Shown here: one piece after another, positions 16,173 through 24,611 of the stretch | Layout: each line of letters opens with the position of its first letter | Numbering within the stretch: the first letter of the stretch is position 1 | From: Alistipes sp. | GTDB lineage: Bacteria > Bacteroidota > Bacteroidia > Bacteroidales > Rikenellaceae | Reading direction: 5' to 3' | DNA: 33,577 bases | Assembly: GCA_017501025.1 (NCBI GenBank) | Contig: JAFVXS010000246.1 | Coordinates: 1 to 33,577, forward strand | Notes under the pieces: generated by a model | The model's input: only the letters and a program-made list of their open reading frames with translations | What the model was told of the DNA's origin: nothing | Database searches by the model: none | Program-made: the position numbers and the translations under genes

Positions 16173-17324
16173 ATGACTAAAATTTTACTTGTCGAGCACT
16201 CAAAAAGTGTGCGAAACAACCTACGTGAACGATTGGAATTTGAGGGTATCGCAACCGATATTGCGAACGATGGCGCGGCAGCTGCCGAGCTATGTCGTGC
16301 GGGCAATTTCGATTTGATGCTCATCGACGATATCGAGCCTCTTCCCGAAGCCGAAATACCGATGATTGTACTATCGACCACCAATAGTTTGGACGGAGCC
16401 ATCGACGCCCTGCACAAAGGGGCTATCGACTTTATTACCAGACCGATAGATATGAATCGGCTACTCACCACCATTCGTCGCACAACCGCTACGGATGGCG
16501 ACCGTGAAACCACTCGTCGTTCGGCTGCCACACCTCGTCACGTTCGTCGTTCGGCAGCCCACTCTTCCACAACTATCGAGCCGATTGTGGGCGACTCCGA
16601 AGCAATCAGACAGGTACGCCGACTAATCGATAAAGTTGCCCCATCCGAGGCTCGAATTTTGGTCACGGGCGAGAACGGAACCGGCAAGGAGTTGGTTGCC
16701 CGATGGCTCCACGCAAAGAGCCGTCGTGCGGAGCAACCGTTCGTCGAGATAAACTGTGCAGCGATACCATCCGAACTGATTGAGAGCGAGTTGTTTGGTC
16801 ACGAACGAGGAGCCTTTACATCTGCCATAAAACAGCGTAAAGGAAAGTTCGAGCAGGCGAACGGCGGCACACTCTTTATGGACGAAATAGGCGATATGTC
16901 GGCAGCGGCACAAGCGAAGGTTTTGCGAGCGTTGCAGGAGCGGAAAATTTCGAGGGTTGGCTCCGACCGCGACATCGAGGTCGATGTCCGCATCATCGCC
17001 GCCACGAACAAAAATCTCCGCGAAGAGATTGCGGCAGGTCGGTTTCGCGAAGACCTCTACCATCGTTTGAGTGTAATTATCATCGGCGTACCGCCACTCC
17101 GAGAGCGAAGAGGCGATATTCCTCTACTCGTAGAACACTTTATCGAGCAGATTTCGCAAGAGGAGGGCGTAGCACCAAAACCTATCGAAAAGTGTGCTCT
17201 CGAACGTCTGACAATGTTGGATTGGAGCGGAAATGTCCGCGAATTGCGAAACGTGGTCGAACGTCTTATGGTGTTGAGTGGCGATACGATTACACTCGAC
17301 GATATAGAACAATACTGCCAATAA
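16173..17324 (+). CDS. Sigma-54 activator with degenerate receiver and no HTH
   Basis: The ATG at 16173 begins MTKILLVEHS, the normal receiver start; the frame is open from 16041 but that part is not domain-like. The 383-residue protein has a shortened receiver (1-105), a basic Thr/Arg/Ser linker, and a sigma-54 AAA+ domain (about 135-365) with Walker A TGENGTGKE (165-173), the sigma-54 contact GAFTSA (213-218) and Walker B LFMDEIGD. The receiver looks inactive: the acidic pair is Glu8-His9, the conserved lysine is Arg90, and about 10 residues are missing after Asp52/Asp53. It ends at TLDDIEQYCQ, so the usual Fis-type DNA-binding domain is absent. It may act from solution on sigma-54 holoenzyme or with a partner. 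Confidence 0.92.
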   Translation: MTKILLVEHSKSVRNNLRERLEFEGIATDIANDGAAAAELCRAGNFDLMLIDDIEPLPEAEIPMIVLSTTNSLDGAIDALHKGAIDFITRPIDMNRLLTTIRRTTATDGDRETTRRSAATPRHVRRSAAHSSTTIEPIVGDSEAIRQVRRLIDKVAPSEARILVTGENGTGKELVARWLHAKSRRAEQPFVEINCAAIPSELIESELFGHERGAFTSAIKQRKGKFEQANGGTLFMDEIGDMSAAAQAKVLRALQERKISRVGSDRDIEVDVRIIAATNKNLREEIAAGRFREDLYHRLSVIIIGVPPLRERRGDIPLLVEHFIEQISQEEGVAPKPIEKCALERLTMLDWSGNVRELRNVVERLMVLSGDTITLDDIEQYCQ

Positions 17325-17401
17325 TATCGTAGGCAGCCGATGTGGCTATCGCCGATACGACATTTATGACGACGCTTTGCTTTACGACGGCGGGATTACA
17401 G

Positions 17402-17508
17402 CCCTTAATAACGAGTTTGCTGCTTTGCAGCAACGGCTTTGCCGATGACGGTTGTTAAGGGTTTTCTGCCCGTCCCTAAACTCGCTAACTTCTCTAAACT
17501 CCCTTCAC
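17402..17508 (+). repeat. Modular intergenic repeat R2
   Basis: An outer stem (CCCTTAATAAC at 17402-17412 with GTTGTTAAGGG at 17451-17461, 10 of 11 paired) encloses two hairpins, TTGCTGC-TTT-GCAGCAA (17417-17433) and CGGC-TTT-GCCG (17434-17444). Four 9-bp units around TCCCTAAAC follow (17473-17508). The CCTTA-loop hairpin of the other copies is missing. The rest of the 278-bp gap between the sigma-54 activator and the receptor gene holds only the promoter at 17563. Confidence 0.75.
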
Positions 17509-17562
17509 GGCACCGCTAACCACCATTCTTGACGCCATTTTTTCATATTTTCCGCCCATCTT

Positions 17563-17593
17563 TTTGTCATTGCAATTATATTCGCTATCTTTG
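17563..17593 (+). promoter_or_regulatory. Consensus Bacteroidota promoter of receptor operon
   Basis: TTTG at 17563-17566 (within TTTTTG) and TATCTTTG at 17586-17593 are separated by exactly 19 bp, a full match to the consensus. The ATG at 17603 is only 9 bp past the -7 box, so the leader is a few bases at most and has no Shine-Dalgarno sequence. It looks like a primary sigma factor promoter, not a sigma-54 one, despite the upstream activator gene. Confidence 0.85.
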
Positions 17594-17602
17594 CCATAAT
17601 TT

Positions 17603-19951
17603 ATGGCAAGATATATCGATATACGGAACCGTTTGGTCGGAGCAGTCACTCTCGTTTTGCTGCTCTTTGCTGGACAATTTGCAGCCAATGCCGACAACTT
17701 GCCATATACAACGCATCACGCAACATTGCTCGGTGCCGACACCCTTGTATCGATGCAGAGTATCGAAGTGAGTGCCATCAAACAGAACGACTCGGCTTTG
17801 GAGGCGGCATCGACCACCACCCTCAACGCCAAAGAGGTTGAACAGAGGGCAATATATGGCGTAAAAGATGCCCTGTCACACGCCCCCAACCTCTTTATGC
17901 CGAACTACGGCTCACGAATGACCTCGTCGATATATGTGCGTGGTATGGGCACCCGTATCGAGCAGCCTGTCGTGGGTCTGAATATCGATAACCTACCCGT
18001 AGCCGACAAAAATATGTACGATGTGTTGTTGCCCGATATCGAGCGAATCGAAATCATCCGAGGTCCGCAATCGACGCTCTATGGCCGCAATACTATGGGT
18101 GGCGTGATAAATCTCTATACCACCTCGCCACTGCAATATCAGGGTGTCCGCATAGCCGGCGAGTATGGCTCACGCAACGAGTATCGTCTGGCACTGTCGG
18201 CATACAACCGCTTCGGCAACAATGTCGGATTGTCGATTGCCACACAATTCTCGCACAGCGACGGTCACTTCCGCAACACATATAACAACCGATTGTGCGA
18301 CCACGAAAAGAGTGGCGATGTCCGCATAAAATTTCAATATCGTCGCAGTGCTTTGAGTATCGACAACGTAACGTGGCTATCGACCGTAAAGCAGGGAGGT
18401 TATCCATACGCCTATATGGGTTCGCTCTCGGCAACAGAGCCATATCCTGACCTTATCGGCAAGGTGTGCTACAACGACGAGGCTTCGTATCGTCGCATCG
18501 GCATCAACGACTGTCTGACCATTCGATACGATTGGCAAAAGGTCTCGTTAGCATCGACCACAAGCTATCAATATCTGGACGACAAGATGGTGCTTGACCA
18601 AGATTTTCTGCCACTCTCGATATTTACGCTCGAACAGGCAAAACGTCAGCACGACGTTACCGAGGAGTTGATACTCCGTTCCCGCTCATCGTCGCCCTAT
18701 CAATGGCTGTGCGGAGCGATGCTCTTCTACAAAAACCAGCAGATGTCGGCTCCCGTAGAGTTCCTCAAAGAGGGTATCGACCGACTGATTCTCGAAAACG
18801 TAAATAAACATAGCGGCTACGACGGCACCTACCATTGGGGACGAGAGGATGGCTCGCTCGGCGAGACGTTGTGGCTCGGCAGCGACTTTATGACCCACAC
18901 ATTTGGTGCGGCACTCTATCACCAATCGTCGTACCGCCTCAACCGTTGGCTCTTTACGTTGGGTCTGCGTTTCGACTACGAAGGTGTACAGATGCGGTAT
19001 CGTAACCGTGCCGACTACTACTATACCGCCTTCCCGAACGACAGCAGCAAAAATATCAACGAGGTGCATCAAACAATAGACGATAGCGATATCCTTTCGC
19101 AGCGTTTCTTTGAGATACTGCCAAAGCTCTCTGTTGCCGTAGAGTTGGGACAAAAGCACCAACACAAACTCTACCTCTCGGCATCGAAGGGCTACAAGGC
19201 TGGTGGTTTCAATACGCAGATGTTCTCGGAGGTGTTGCAACGACGCATACAGGACCAGATGGGTATGGCTGCCGACCTCGATGTCGAAAATATCATAAAA
19301 TATAAGCCCGAGGAGAGTTGGAATATCGAGTTGGGCGGACATTTTGAGAGTCGCGATGCACAATTTTCATCCGATATTACGTTATTCTGGATAGAGTGTT
19401 TCGACCAACAGCTGACCGTATTCCCCGCAGGTACTACTACGGGACGAATGATGACCAATGCAGGACGCTCACGCAGCGTAGGCGTGGAGGCGGCTTTGAA
19501 GTGGCAACCTCACAAGAACGTAGCCATCGCCGCTTCGTATGGCTTTACCGATGCACGTTTCCGCCGCTTCGTAAGTGGCAAAAACGACTATCAGGGAGAG
19601 TTTGTGCCATACGCACCACAACACACCCTCACTGCTCGTCTGAACTATCGGATACCACTACGTTCCGAGTGGTTGGATTCGGTAGAGTTGGGCATATCGC
19701 TCAACGGAGCAGGTCGCATATATTGGAACGAACGCAACGACTTCTCGCAGCCGTTCTATGCTTTGGTCGATGCCTCGGCACGCCTTAACGGAGCAAATTG
19801 GGCGGTAGAGATATGGGCTCGAAATCTGACAGACGCTCGCTACGACACCTTCTATTTCGAGTCGATGAGTAACAGATTTTTACAATGCGGACGACCTCTG
19901 ACCGTAGGCATCAGAGCCTCGATTGAGTTGTTCGCAAACCGAAGTGAATAA
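17603..19951 (+). CDS. TonB-dependent outer-membrane receptor
   Basis: The 782-residue protein has a signal peptide (about 1-30, cut near FAANA), a plug domain at about 60-165 (YGVKDALSHAPNLFMPNYG, SIYVRGMGTRIEQP, IERIEIIRGPQSTLYGRNTMGGVINLYT), and a long barrel that ends ARNLTDARYDTFYFESMSNR with a final aromatic-rich strand. There is no N-terminal carboxypeptidase-regulatory-like domain and no SusD partner, so this is a siderophore/vitamin-type receptor, not a SusC glycan importer. It takes up a scarce nutrient using proton motive force via TonB. The ligand is unknown. It is followed by a small lipoprotein gene after 35 bp. Confidence 0.93.
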   Translation: MARYIDIRNRLVGAVTLVLLLFAGQFAANADNLPYTTHHATLLGADTLVSMQSIEVSAIKQNDSALEAASTTTLNAKEVEQRAIYGVKDALSHAPNLFMPNYGSRMTSSIYVRGMGTRIEQPVVGLNIDNLPVADKNMYDVLLPDIERIEIIRGPQSTLYGRNTMGGVINLYTTSPLQYQGVRIAGEYGSRNEYRLALSAYNRFGNNVGLSIATQFSHSDGHFRNTYNNRLCDHEKSGDVRIKFQYRRSALSIDNVTWLSTVKQGGYPYAYMGSLSATEPYPDLIGKVCYNDEASYRRIGINDCLTIRYDWQKVSLASTTSYQYLDDKMVLDQDFLPLSIFTLEQAKRQHDVTEELILRSRSSSPYQWLCGAMLFYKNQQMSAPVEFLKEGIDRLILENVNKHSGYDGTYHWGREDGSLGETLWLGSDFMTHTFGAALYHQSSYRLNRWLFTLGLRFDYEGVQMRYRNRADYYYTAFPNDSSKNINEVHQTIDDSDILSQRFFEILPKLSVAVELGQKHQHKLYLSASKGYKAGGFNTQMFSEVLQRRIQDQMGMAADLDVENIIKYKPEESWNIELGGHFESRDAQFSSDITLFWIECFDQQLTVFPAGTTTGRMMTNAGRSRSVGVEAALKWQPHKNVAIAASYGFTDARFRRFVSGKNDYQGEFVPYAPQHTLTARLNYRIPLRSEWLDSVELGISLNGAGRIYWNERNDFSQPFYALVDASARLNGANWAVEIWARNLTDARYDTFYFESMSNRFLQCGRPLTVGIRASIELFANRSE

Positions 19952-19986
19952 GTATAGAGTTATTGATAATAAATTTTTGAAAAGCT

Positions 19987-20490
19987 ATGAAAAAGATTCT
20001 TTTGATTGCCGCAGCACTCTTTGCGGCCGTAGGATGTATGAAGGATGATGGTCCTAACCAAAAGTGGGAGCGTACGCTCGATGCTGTCGCCGTTACGGTA
20101 AACACCACAACCGATGTTAAGTTTGAGGACCAAATCGAGGTTAGAATTATTCAGGACGACGTTACAAAGAGTTCGTTGTCGTTCGAGTTGAAGGGTATTC
20201 AGTTTGTTCCGATGATGCCTTCGGTAAACTTTATGTTGTTAAACCTTCCTTTTAAGCTCTACGACCACAAGGGCGACACAACCGACCCTCTCTACAACTC
20301 GTGGGTATTCAACGAGGCACAAGTTGTTCCACAAGTAGGCGGTGTTGAGCGAACAGACTACACTATGCACAACGTAAAGGGTAACTTCTCCGATACGGGT
20401 CTTAAATTGGAGTTTGACGTAAACTTTGCAGGAGCTGTTTACCACGCAACAATCGACACATCGATAGAACTTGAAGAGGAGGAGAAGTAA
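19987..20490 (+). CDS. Small lipoprotein, possibly calycin-like
   Basis: The 167-residue protein begins with a lipoprotein signal ending AAVGC (Cys17), followed by KDD, residues that fit surface or outer-membrane retention in Bacteroidota. The mature part alternates as beta strands (DAVAVTVNTTTDVKFED, LSFELKGIQFVPM, LKLEFDVNFAGAVYHATID) and ends in an acidic tail, LEEEEK. I do not recognise a specific family. The pattern recalls lipocalin/calycin-like lipoproteins. Its position 35 bp after a TonB-dependent receptor suggests it captures or passes a ligand to that receptor, an inference from context. Confidence 0.7.
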   Translation: MKKILLIAAALFAAVGCMKDDGPNQKWERTLDAVAVTVNTTTDVKFEDQIEVRIIQDDVTKSSLSFELKGIQFVPMMPSVNFMLLNLPFKLYDHKGDTTDPLYNSWVFNEAQVVPQVGGVERTDYTMHNVKGNFSDTGLKLEFDVNFAGAVYHATIDTSIELEEEEK

Positions 20491-20491
20491 A

Positions 20492-21346
20492 ATGCGTAGC
20501 GAGTATATCCCATACGTCGATAAGCTGATAGAGTTGGCTATCGAGGAGGATTTGGGCGATGGCGACCACACCTCATTGTGTTGTATCCCTGCGACCGAAC
20601 GCGGACGTATGCGTCTGCTCTGCAAGGAGGAGGGTATTATTGCCGGTATCGAAGTTGCCGAGCGTATTTTGAGTCGTCTCGACAGTTCGGTGCAGATTGA
20701 GAAGATTCTTGCGGATGGCGACCGTGTAAAGCCGGGAGATGTGGCATTCTATGTCGAGGGTCGTTTGCAGTCGTTGTTGCAGGCAGAGCGTATTCTGCTC
20801 AATGTTATGCAGCGAATGAGTGGCGTAGCAACGCAGACCGCAATCTATGCCGACCGCATTGCCGACCTCCACACCAAAGTTCTCGATACCCGCAAAACAA
20901 CTCCAGGTATGCGAGTATTGGACAAGATGGCGGTAAAGATTGGCGGTGGCGAAAATCACCGTATCGGCCTCTTCGATATGATTCTGCTCAAAGATAACCA
21001 CATCGACTTTGCAGGAGGTGTGCGTCAGGCGGTAAGCGGAGCAAAACAATATCTCGCCGAGCGTAACAAAAACATCCCAATCGAGTGCGAGGTGCGTACG
21101 CTCGAAAATATCGACGAGGTCTTTGCTGCGGGCGGTTGCGACCGTATTATGTTCGACAACTTCTCGGTTGAGCAGACACGTTTGGCTGTCGAGAAGGTGG
21201 CGGGTCGTTGCCAAACCGAATCGAGTGGCGGTATCACACTCGACACGCTGCGTGACTATGCCGAAACGGGTGTCGATTTTATCTCTGTTGGTGCTTTGAC
21301 CCACCAAATCAAGTCGCTCGATATGTCGCTTAAAGCGTGCGAGTAA
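20492..21346 (+). CDS. nadC: Nicotinate-nucleotide pyrophosphorylase
   Basis: NadC converts quinolinate and PRPP to nicotinate mononucleotide in de novo NAD synthesis. The 284-residue product shows the family landmarks: EEDLGDGDHTS, AGIEVAERI, LQAERILLNVMQRMSGVAT, the catalytic stretch DTRKTTPGMRVLDK, GGGENHRIGLFDMILLKDNHI and the closing SSGGITLDTL...TGVDFISVGALTH. The ATG at 20492 is the start; the in-frame TTG at 20471 is upstream of the family N-terminus. GAGGAGGAG just upstream, inside the previous gene, serves as ribosome-binding site. Only 1 bp separates it from the lipoprotein gene. No nadA or nadB is in the window. Confidence 0.96.
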   Translation: MRSEYIPYVDKLIELAIEEDLGDGDHTSLCCIPATERGRMRLLCKEEGIIAGIEVAERILSRLDSSVQIEKILADGDRVKPGDVAFYVEGRLQSLLQAERILLNVMQRMSGVATQTAIYADRIADLHTKVLDTRKTTPGMRVLDKMAVKIGGGENHRIGLFDMILLKDNHIDFAGGVRQAVSGAKQYLAERNKNIPIECEVRTLENIDEVFAAGGCDRIMFDNFSVEQTRLAVEKVAGRCQTESSGGITLDTLRDYAETGVDFISVGALTHQIKSLDMSLKACE

Positions 21347-21385
21347 CCAAAAACAGAGAGCATATACACTCTTTAATAAATTCGA

Positions 21386-23344
21386 ATGATGAGTCGCCTG
21401 AACGAGTCACAACTACCATATCCGTTGTGGAACATATACCGCATAGTGCTTATCTATGCACTGTTTATGGTGTGTCGTATTGTCTTCACACTCTACAATC
21501 TCTCTGCTTTCGGGGAGTTTGAGGGGAGTGAGATATGGGATTTAGTGGTCGGAGGTCTGCGTTTCGATACGATATCGATAGCCTATGCGTTCAGCTTGTG
21601 GGCATTGATGGCATTTCTACCGCTGAAAATTCGCAGCGAGAGGTGGTATCGCAACGCAATGTTCGGCTGCTATATGGTCGTTGTGGCGATATGTGTGGCT
21701 GTAAATTTTGCCGATGCAATCTACTTTCGCTATGTTCAGAAGCGATTTACTGCCGAAGAGATATTCTTTGCCGACAACTCCAACTCGCTACAACTCATAG
21801 GCAAATTTGCCATCGAAAATCTGCACTTGGTAGCAATCGGCATCGCCCTGATTCTCGTAGTTGGGTGGGCATATCGTCGCAATAAGGTGCCGATGGTACT
21901 ACTTCGCGGTATCTACTACTATATCGGCTCGCTACTGCTGTTGTTGGTGGTAGTTGCCATCGCCATAGGAGGTATTCGTGGCGGCTGGACCCGTATGGCA
22001 CGTCCGACGGCTATCCCATATTCGCTGAAATTTGCCCGTACGGGAGCCAAAGCCAATATAGTATTGAGCAATCCGTTCTGCATTATCCGTACCGCAGGCG
22101 ACAGCAAAGTTGCCGTTCCGCAATACTTCGACGAGGCTGAACTCTCGCAAATCTATCAGCCATACCACTACCCCGCACCGAGCGACGATGGCTCGTCATT
22201 CTATGGGACAGAGCGCCCGAATATCGTTGTGATGGTATTGGAGAGTATGTCGGCAGAGCACTCCGCCCTACTGCGTCCCGATATCTATTCGCGAGAGGGA
22301 GAGCCGAAAGAGGGCTACACACCATTCCTCGACTCGCTTATGCAGCACAGCCTCTGCTTCGAGCGGATGTATGCCAACGGAAAACGCTCGATTCAGGCGC
22401 TGCCCTCGGTGTGGGCATCCATTCCGTCGCTCGATAAGCCGTTTGTGCTGATGAGTGAATCGCTCGGAGAGAGCCGCCCCCTGCCAAAAATAGTTGCAGA
22501 CGAGGGCTACTCAACAACCTTCTTCTGCGGCTCGGAGCGTGGCTCGATGGGTTTCGATGCCTATGCTCTCTCGGCAGGCTTCACGCGATGTGTCAGCAAG
22601 GAGGATTACGAGGCTCGGTATGGAACAGATGACTTCGATGGCTATTGGGGCATCTGGGACCACCGCTTTATAGACTTTATGGGCGAAGAGATTGGTCAAA
22701 TGCAGGAGCCATTCCTCGCCTCGATATTTACCACCACGTCGCACCATCCGTTTGTCACTCCCGACGATTGGAAAGCTATTTTGCCACAGGGCAAGACCCC
22801 TATGCAACCTTGTGCCGCATATCTCGACCGAACACTCCGTAATTGGTTTGAGAAGTATCGCTCGGAGGAGTGGTTTAAGCGTACAATATTTCTATTTGTT
22901 GCCGACCACGTATCGTGCGAACGTTACGACGAACTGACTCAACTATCGCCGGGTGATTTGCACGTCATCGGCTTTATATACAAGGGCGATGGCTCGTTGC
23001 AGGGACGATATACTGCCCCCGCATCGCAAATCGACCTTATGCCGACTCTGCTCGGTCTGATGGGGTATGCCAAGCCATATTTCGCATACGGTCGCGATTT
23101 GAATAGTGAGAGTCGCTTCAAAGAGGTTGTGGTGTGGGATAACGAGCTCTTCAAAGCATTTGATGAGTCATACTCCTACATCTTCAACAACGACAAAATC
23201 GAGGAGGTGCGAACAGCCGACGGCAGCCAAATCGCTACGGAGCAGCCCGACTCGGCAGCACTCGCCCAAACCGAGCAACGCATCAAGGCCTATATTCAGC
23301 AGTACTATCGCCACATAGAGCAGAAGAGCTATGTGGTGAGGTAG
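21386..23344 (+). CDS. Membrane sulfatase/LTA-synthase-like transferase
   Basis: The 652-residue protein has about five N-terminal membrane segments (about 15-35, 62-80, 92-112, 145-163, 172-198) and an alkaline-phosphatase-superfamily catalytic domain from about 275. RPNIVVMVLESMS supplies the first metal ligand (Glu286). ANGKRSIQALPSVWASIP carries the nucleophile position, here Ser335 where LtaS has Thr. FCGSERGSMGFD, SHHPFV and FVADHVS give the remaining ligands. LtaS relatives in Gram-negatives transfer phosphoglycerol or phosphoethanolamine to glycans or lipid A. The substrate is not predictable here. Active site in the periplasm. ATG at 21386 or 21389 may be used; nadC ends 39 bp upstream. 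Confidence 0.88.
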   Translation: MMSRLNESQLPYPLWNIYRIVLIYALFMVCRIVFTLYNLSAFGEFEGSEIWDLVVGGLRFDTISIAYAFSLWALMAFLPLKIRSERWYRNAMFGCYMVVVAICVAVNFADAIYFRYVQKRFTAEEIFFADNSNSLQLIGKFAIENLHLVAIGIALILVVGWAYRRNKVPMVLLRGIYYYIGSLLLLLVVVAIAIGGIRGGWTRMARPTAIPYSLKFARTGAKANIVLSNPFCIIRTAGDSKVAVPQYFDEAELSQIYQPYHYPAPSDDGSSFYGTERPNIVVMVLESMSAEHSALLRPDIYSREGEPKEGYTPFLDSLMQHSLCFERMYANGKRSIQALPSVWASIPSLDKPFVLMSESLGESRPLPKIVADEGYSTTFFCGSERGSMGFDAYALSAGFTRCVSKEDYEARYGTDDFDGYWGIWDHRFIDFMGEEIGQMQEPFLASIFTTTSHHPFVTPDDWKAILPQGKTPMQPCAAYLDRTLRNWFEKYRSEEWFKRTIFLFVADHVSCERYDELTQLSPGDLHVIGFIYKGDGSLQGRYTAPASQIDLMPTLLGLMGYAKPYFAYGRDLNSESRFKEVVVWDNELFKAFDESYSYIFNNDKIEEVRTADGSQIATEQPDSAALAQTEQRIKAYIQQYYRHIEQKSYVVR

Positions 23345-23359
23345 GTATGTCACTGCGAA

Positions 23360-23540
23360 GGGAGTTTAGGGAGTTTAGAGAGTTTAGGGAATTTAGAGAG
23401 TTCAGAGAGTTCAGAGAGGGCGACCAAAGCCGCCGAGGATAGGGTCAAATAAGGTCAAGTAAGGTCTTTTAAGGTCAGATAAGGTCGGCGGCGGGAAACA
23501 CCGCTAACGCCTCTAACGGCTCTAACGCCCCTAACACCCC
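23360..23540 (-). repeat. Modular intergenic repeat R3, inverted
   Basis: Read on the minus strand the order matches the other copies: 9-bp GTTAG units (23502-23537, four units such as GGCGTTAGA), then a long hairpin with perfect 8-bp arms (23429-23436 and 23485-23492, GCCGCCGA/TCGGCGGC). Its 48-nt loop is a 10-bp array around GACCTTA. TTTGGTCGCCC follows, and then six 9-bp units around CTCCCTAAA (23360-23413). It fills the 272-bp gap between two convergent genes apart from the terminator at 23564. I see no gene in the gap. Confidence 0.85.
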
Positions 23541-23563
23541 TTATATACATATATATAAAAATA

Positions 23564-23595
23564 GATTGGGGAGCAACCGAAACTGCTCCCCAATC
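23564..23595 (-). terminator. Intrinsic terminator of mdh
   Basis: GATTGGGGAGCA and TGCTCCCCAATC form a perfect 12-bp stem with an 8-nt loop. On the minus strand it begins 21 bp after the mdh stop and is followed by CTATTTTTATAT, a U-rich tract. This is the clearest rho-independent terminator in the window. Confidence 0.9.
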
Positions 23596-23616
23596 CTATT
23601 TTACAAAAGCCCGATA

Positions 23617-24570
23617 CTACAAAGCACCAATTTCGTACAAAGCACCATTTACGGCACGTACTGCGTCAGCCGATGCAGCGAACTTCGCCTTCTCGTCATC
23701 GGTGAGGTCGATCTTAACAATCTTCTCAACACCCTTCTTACCCAATACAACAGGTACGCCCAAGCAGATATCCTCCTGACCATACTCGCCTTCGAGCAAT
23801 ACCGAGCAAGGAACGATAGCCTTGGTGTCGTTTACGATAGCATCAACAACCGATGCTCCCGCTGCACCCGGTGCATACCAAGCCGAAGTACCCAACATCT
23901 TTGTAAGGGTAGCACCACCAACCATAGTGTCGGCAGCAACCTGCTCCAACTTCTTCTTCGAGATGAGCTTTGTTACAGGCACACCCTTAATCGAAGCCTT
24001 CGATACGAGAGGAATCATAGTAGTATCGCCGTGACCGCCGATAACCATACCATCGATATCCTGAATACCGGCACCCGAAGCCTTCGAGAGGTAGCAACGG
24101 AAACGCGACGAATCCAATGCACCACCCATACCGATAATGCGACGCTTTGCAACACCCGAAGCCTTCAATGCAAGGTAGGTCATTGTATCCATAGGGTTCG
24201 AGATGATAACGAAGATAGCCTTTGGCGACCACTTGATAGCGTTCTCAACAACACCCTTAACAATCTTTGCGTTGATACCGATCAGCTCCTCACGAGTCAT
24301 ACCCGGCTTACGAGGAATACCCGAAGTGATAACGATAACATCCGAGTTTGCGGTTGCCTTGTAACCCTCTGCATCGAGAGCAGTTACACCTACCAACTTG
24401 GTCTTGTAACCGATGGTAGCCGATGCCTGGAACATATCCAACATCTTACCCTCGGAGAGACCCTCTTTGATATCTACCAAAACAACTTCGCTCGCAATAC
24501 CGCGGCAAGCCAATACATTAGCACAGGTTGCACCAACCATACCTGCACCTACAACTGTAACTTTTGACAT
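23617..24570 (-). CDS. mdh: Malate dehydrogenase
   Basis: Mdh interconverts malate and oxaloacetate with NAD. The 317-residue protein is of the LDH-like MDH class: NAD-binding VGAGMVGAT, acidic Asp after the second strand (VVLVDIKEG), substrate arginines in SGIPRKPGMTR, IISNPMDTMTY and catalytic His in IGGHGDTTMIP. The arginine-rich 81-90 motif distinguishes it from lactate dehydrogenase. It follows gcvH by 41 bp and ends in the terminator at 23564. It is well expressed by codon appearance (few rare codons), and it likely works in the reductive branch to succinate and propionate. Confidence 0.96.
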   Translation of the reverse strand: MSKVTVVGAGMVGATCANVLACRGIASEVVLVDIKEGLSEGKMLDMFQASATIGYKTKLVGVTALDAEGYKATANSDVIVITSGIPRKPGMTREELIGINAKIVKGVVENAIKWSPKAIFVIISNPMDTMTYLALKASGVAKRRIIGMGGALDSSRFRCYLSKASGAGIQDIDGMVIGGHGDTTMIPLVSKASIKGVPVTKLISKKKLEQVAADTMVGGATLTKMLGTSAWYAPGAAGASVVDAIVNDTKAIVPCSVLLEGEYGQEDICLGVPVVLGKKGVEKIVKIDLTDDEKAKFAASADAVRAVNGALYEIGAL

Positions 24571-24611
24571 AACTTTTTGATATTTTAGAATTGTTTGAAA
24601 ATTTCAATCCG

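Noticed and set aside
17402..17461. tRNA-like cloverleaf in R2
   Set aside because: The outer stem with two hairpins looks cloverleaf-like, but there is no T-loop, anticodon arm of correct size or CCA end.
23360..23537. CRISPR array
   Set aside because: Units are 9-10 bp, directly abutting with no spacers, and no cas genes are in the window.
23502..23537. Telomere-like GTTAGG repeat
   Set aside because: Bacteroidales chromosomes are circular; units vary and the array is internal.
23566..24567. Long + strand frame of 333 codons opposite mdh
   Set aside because: Mirror frame of a well-conserved enzyme; no recognisable protein features.
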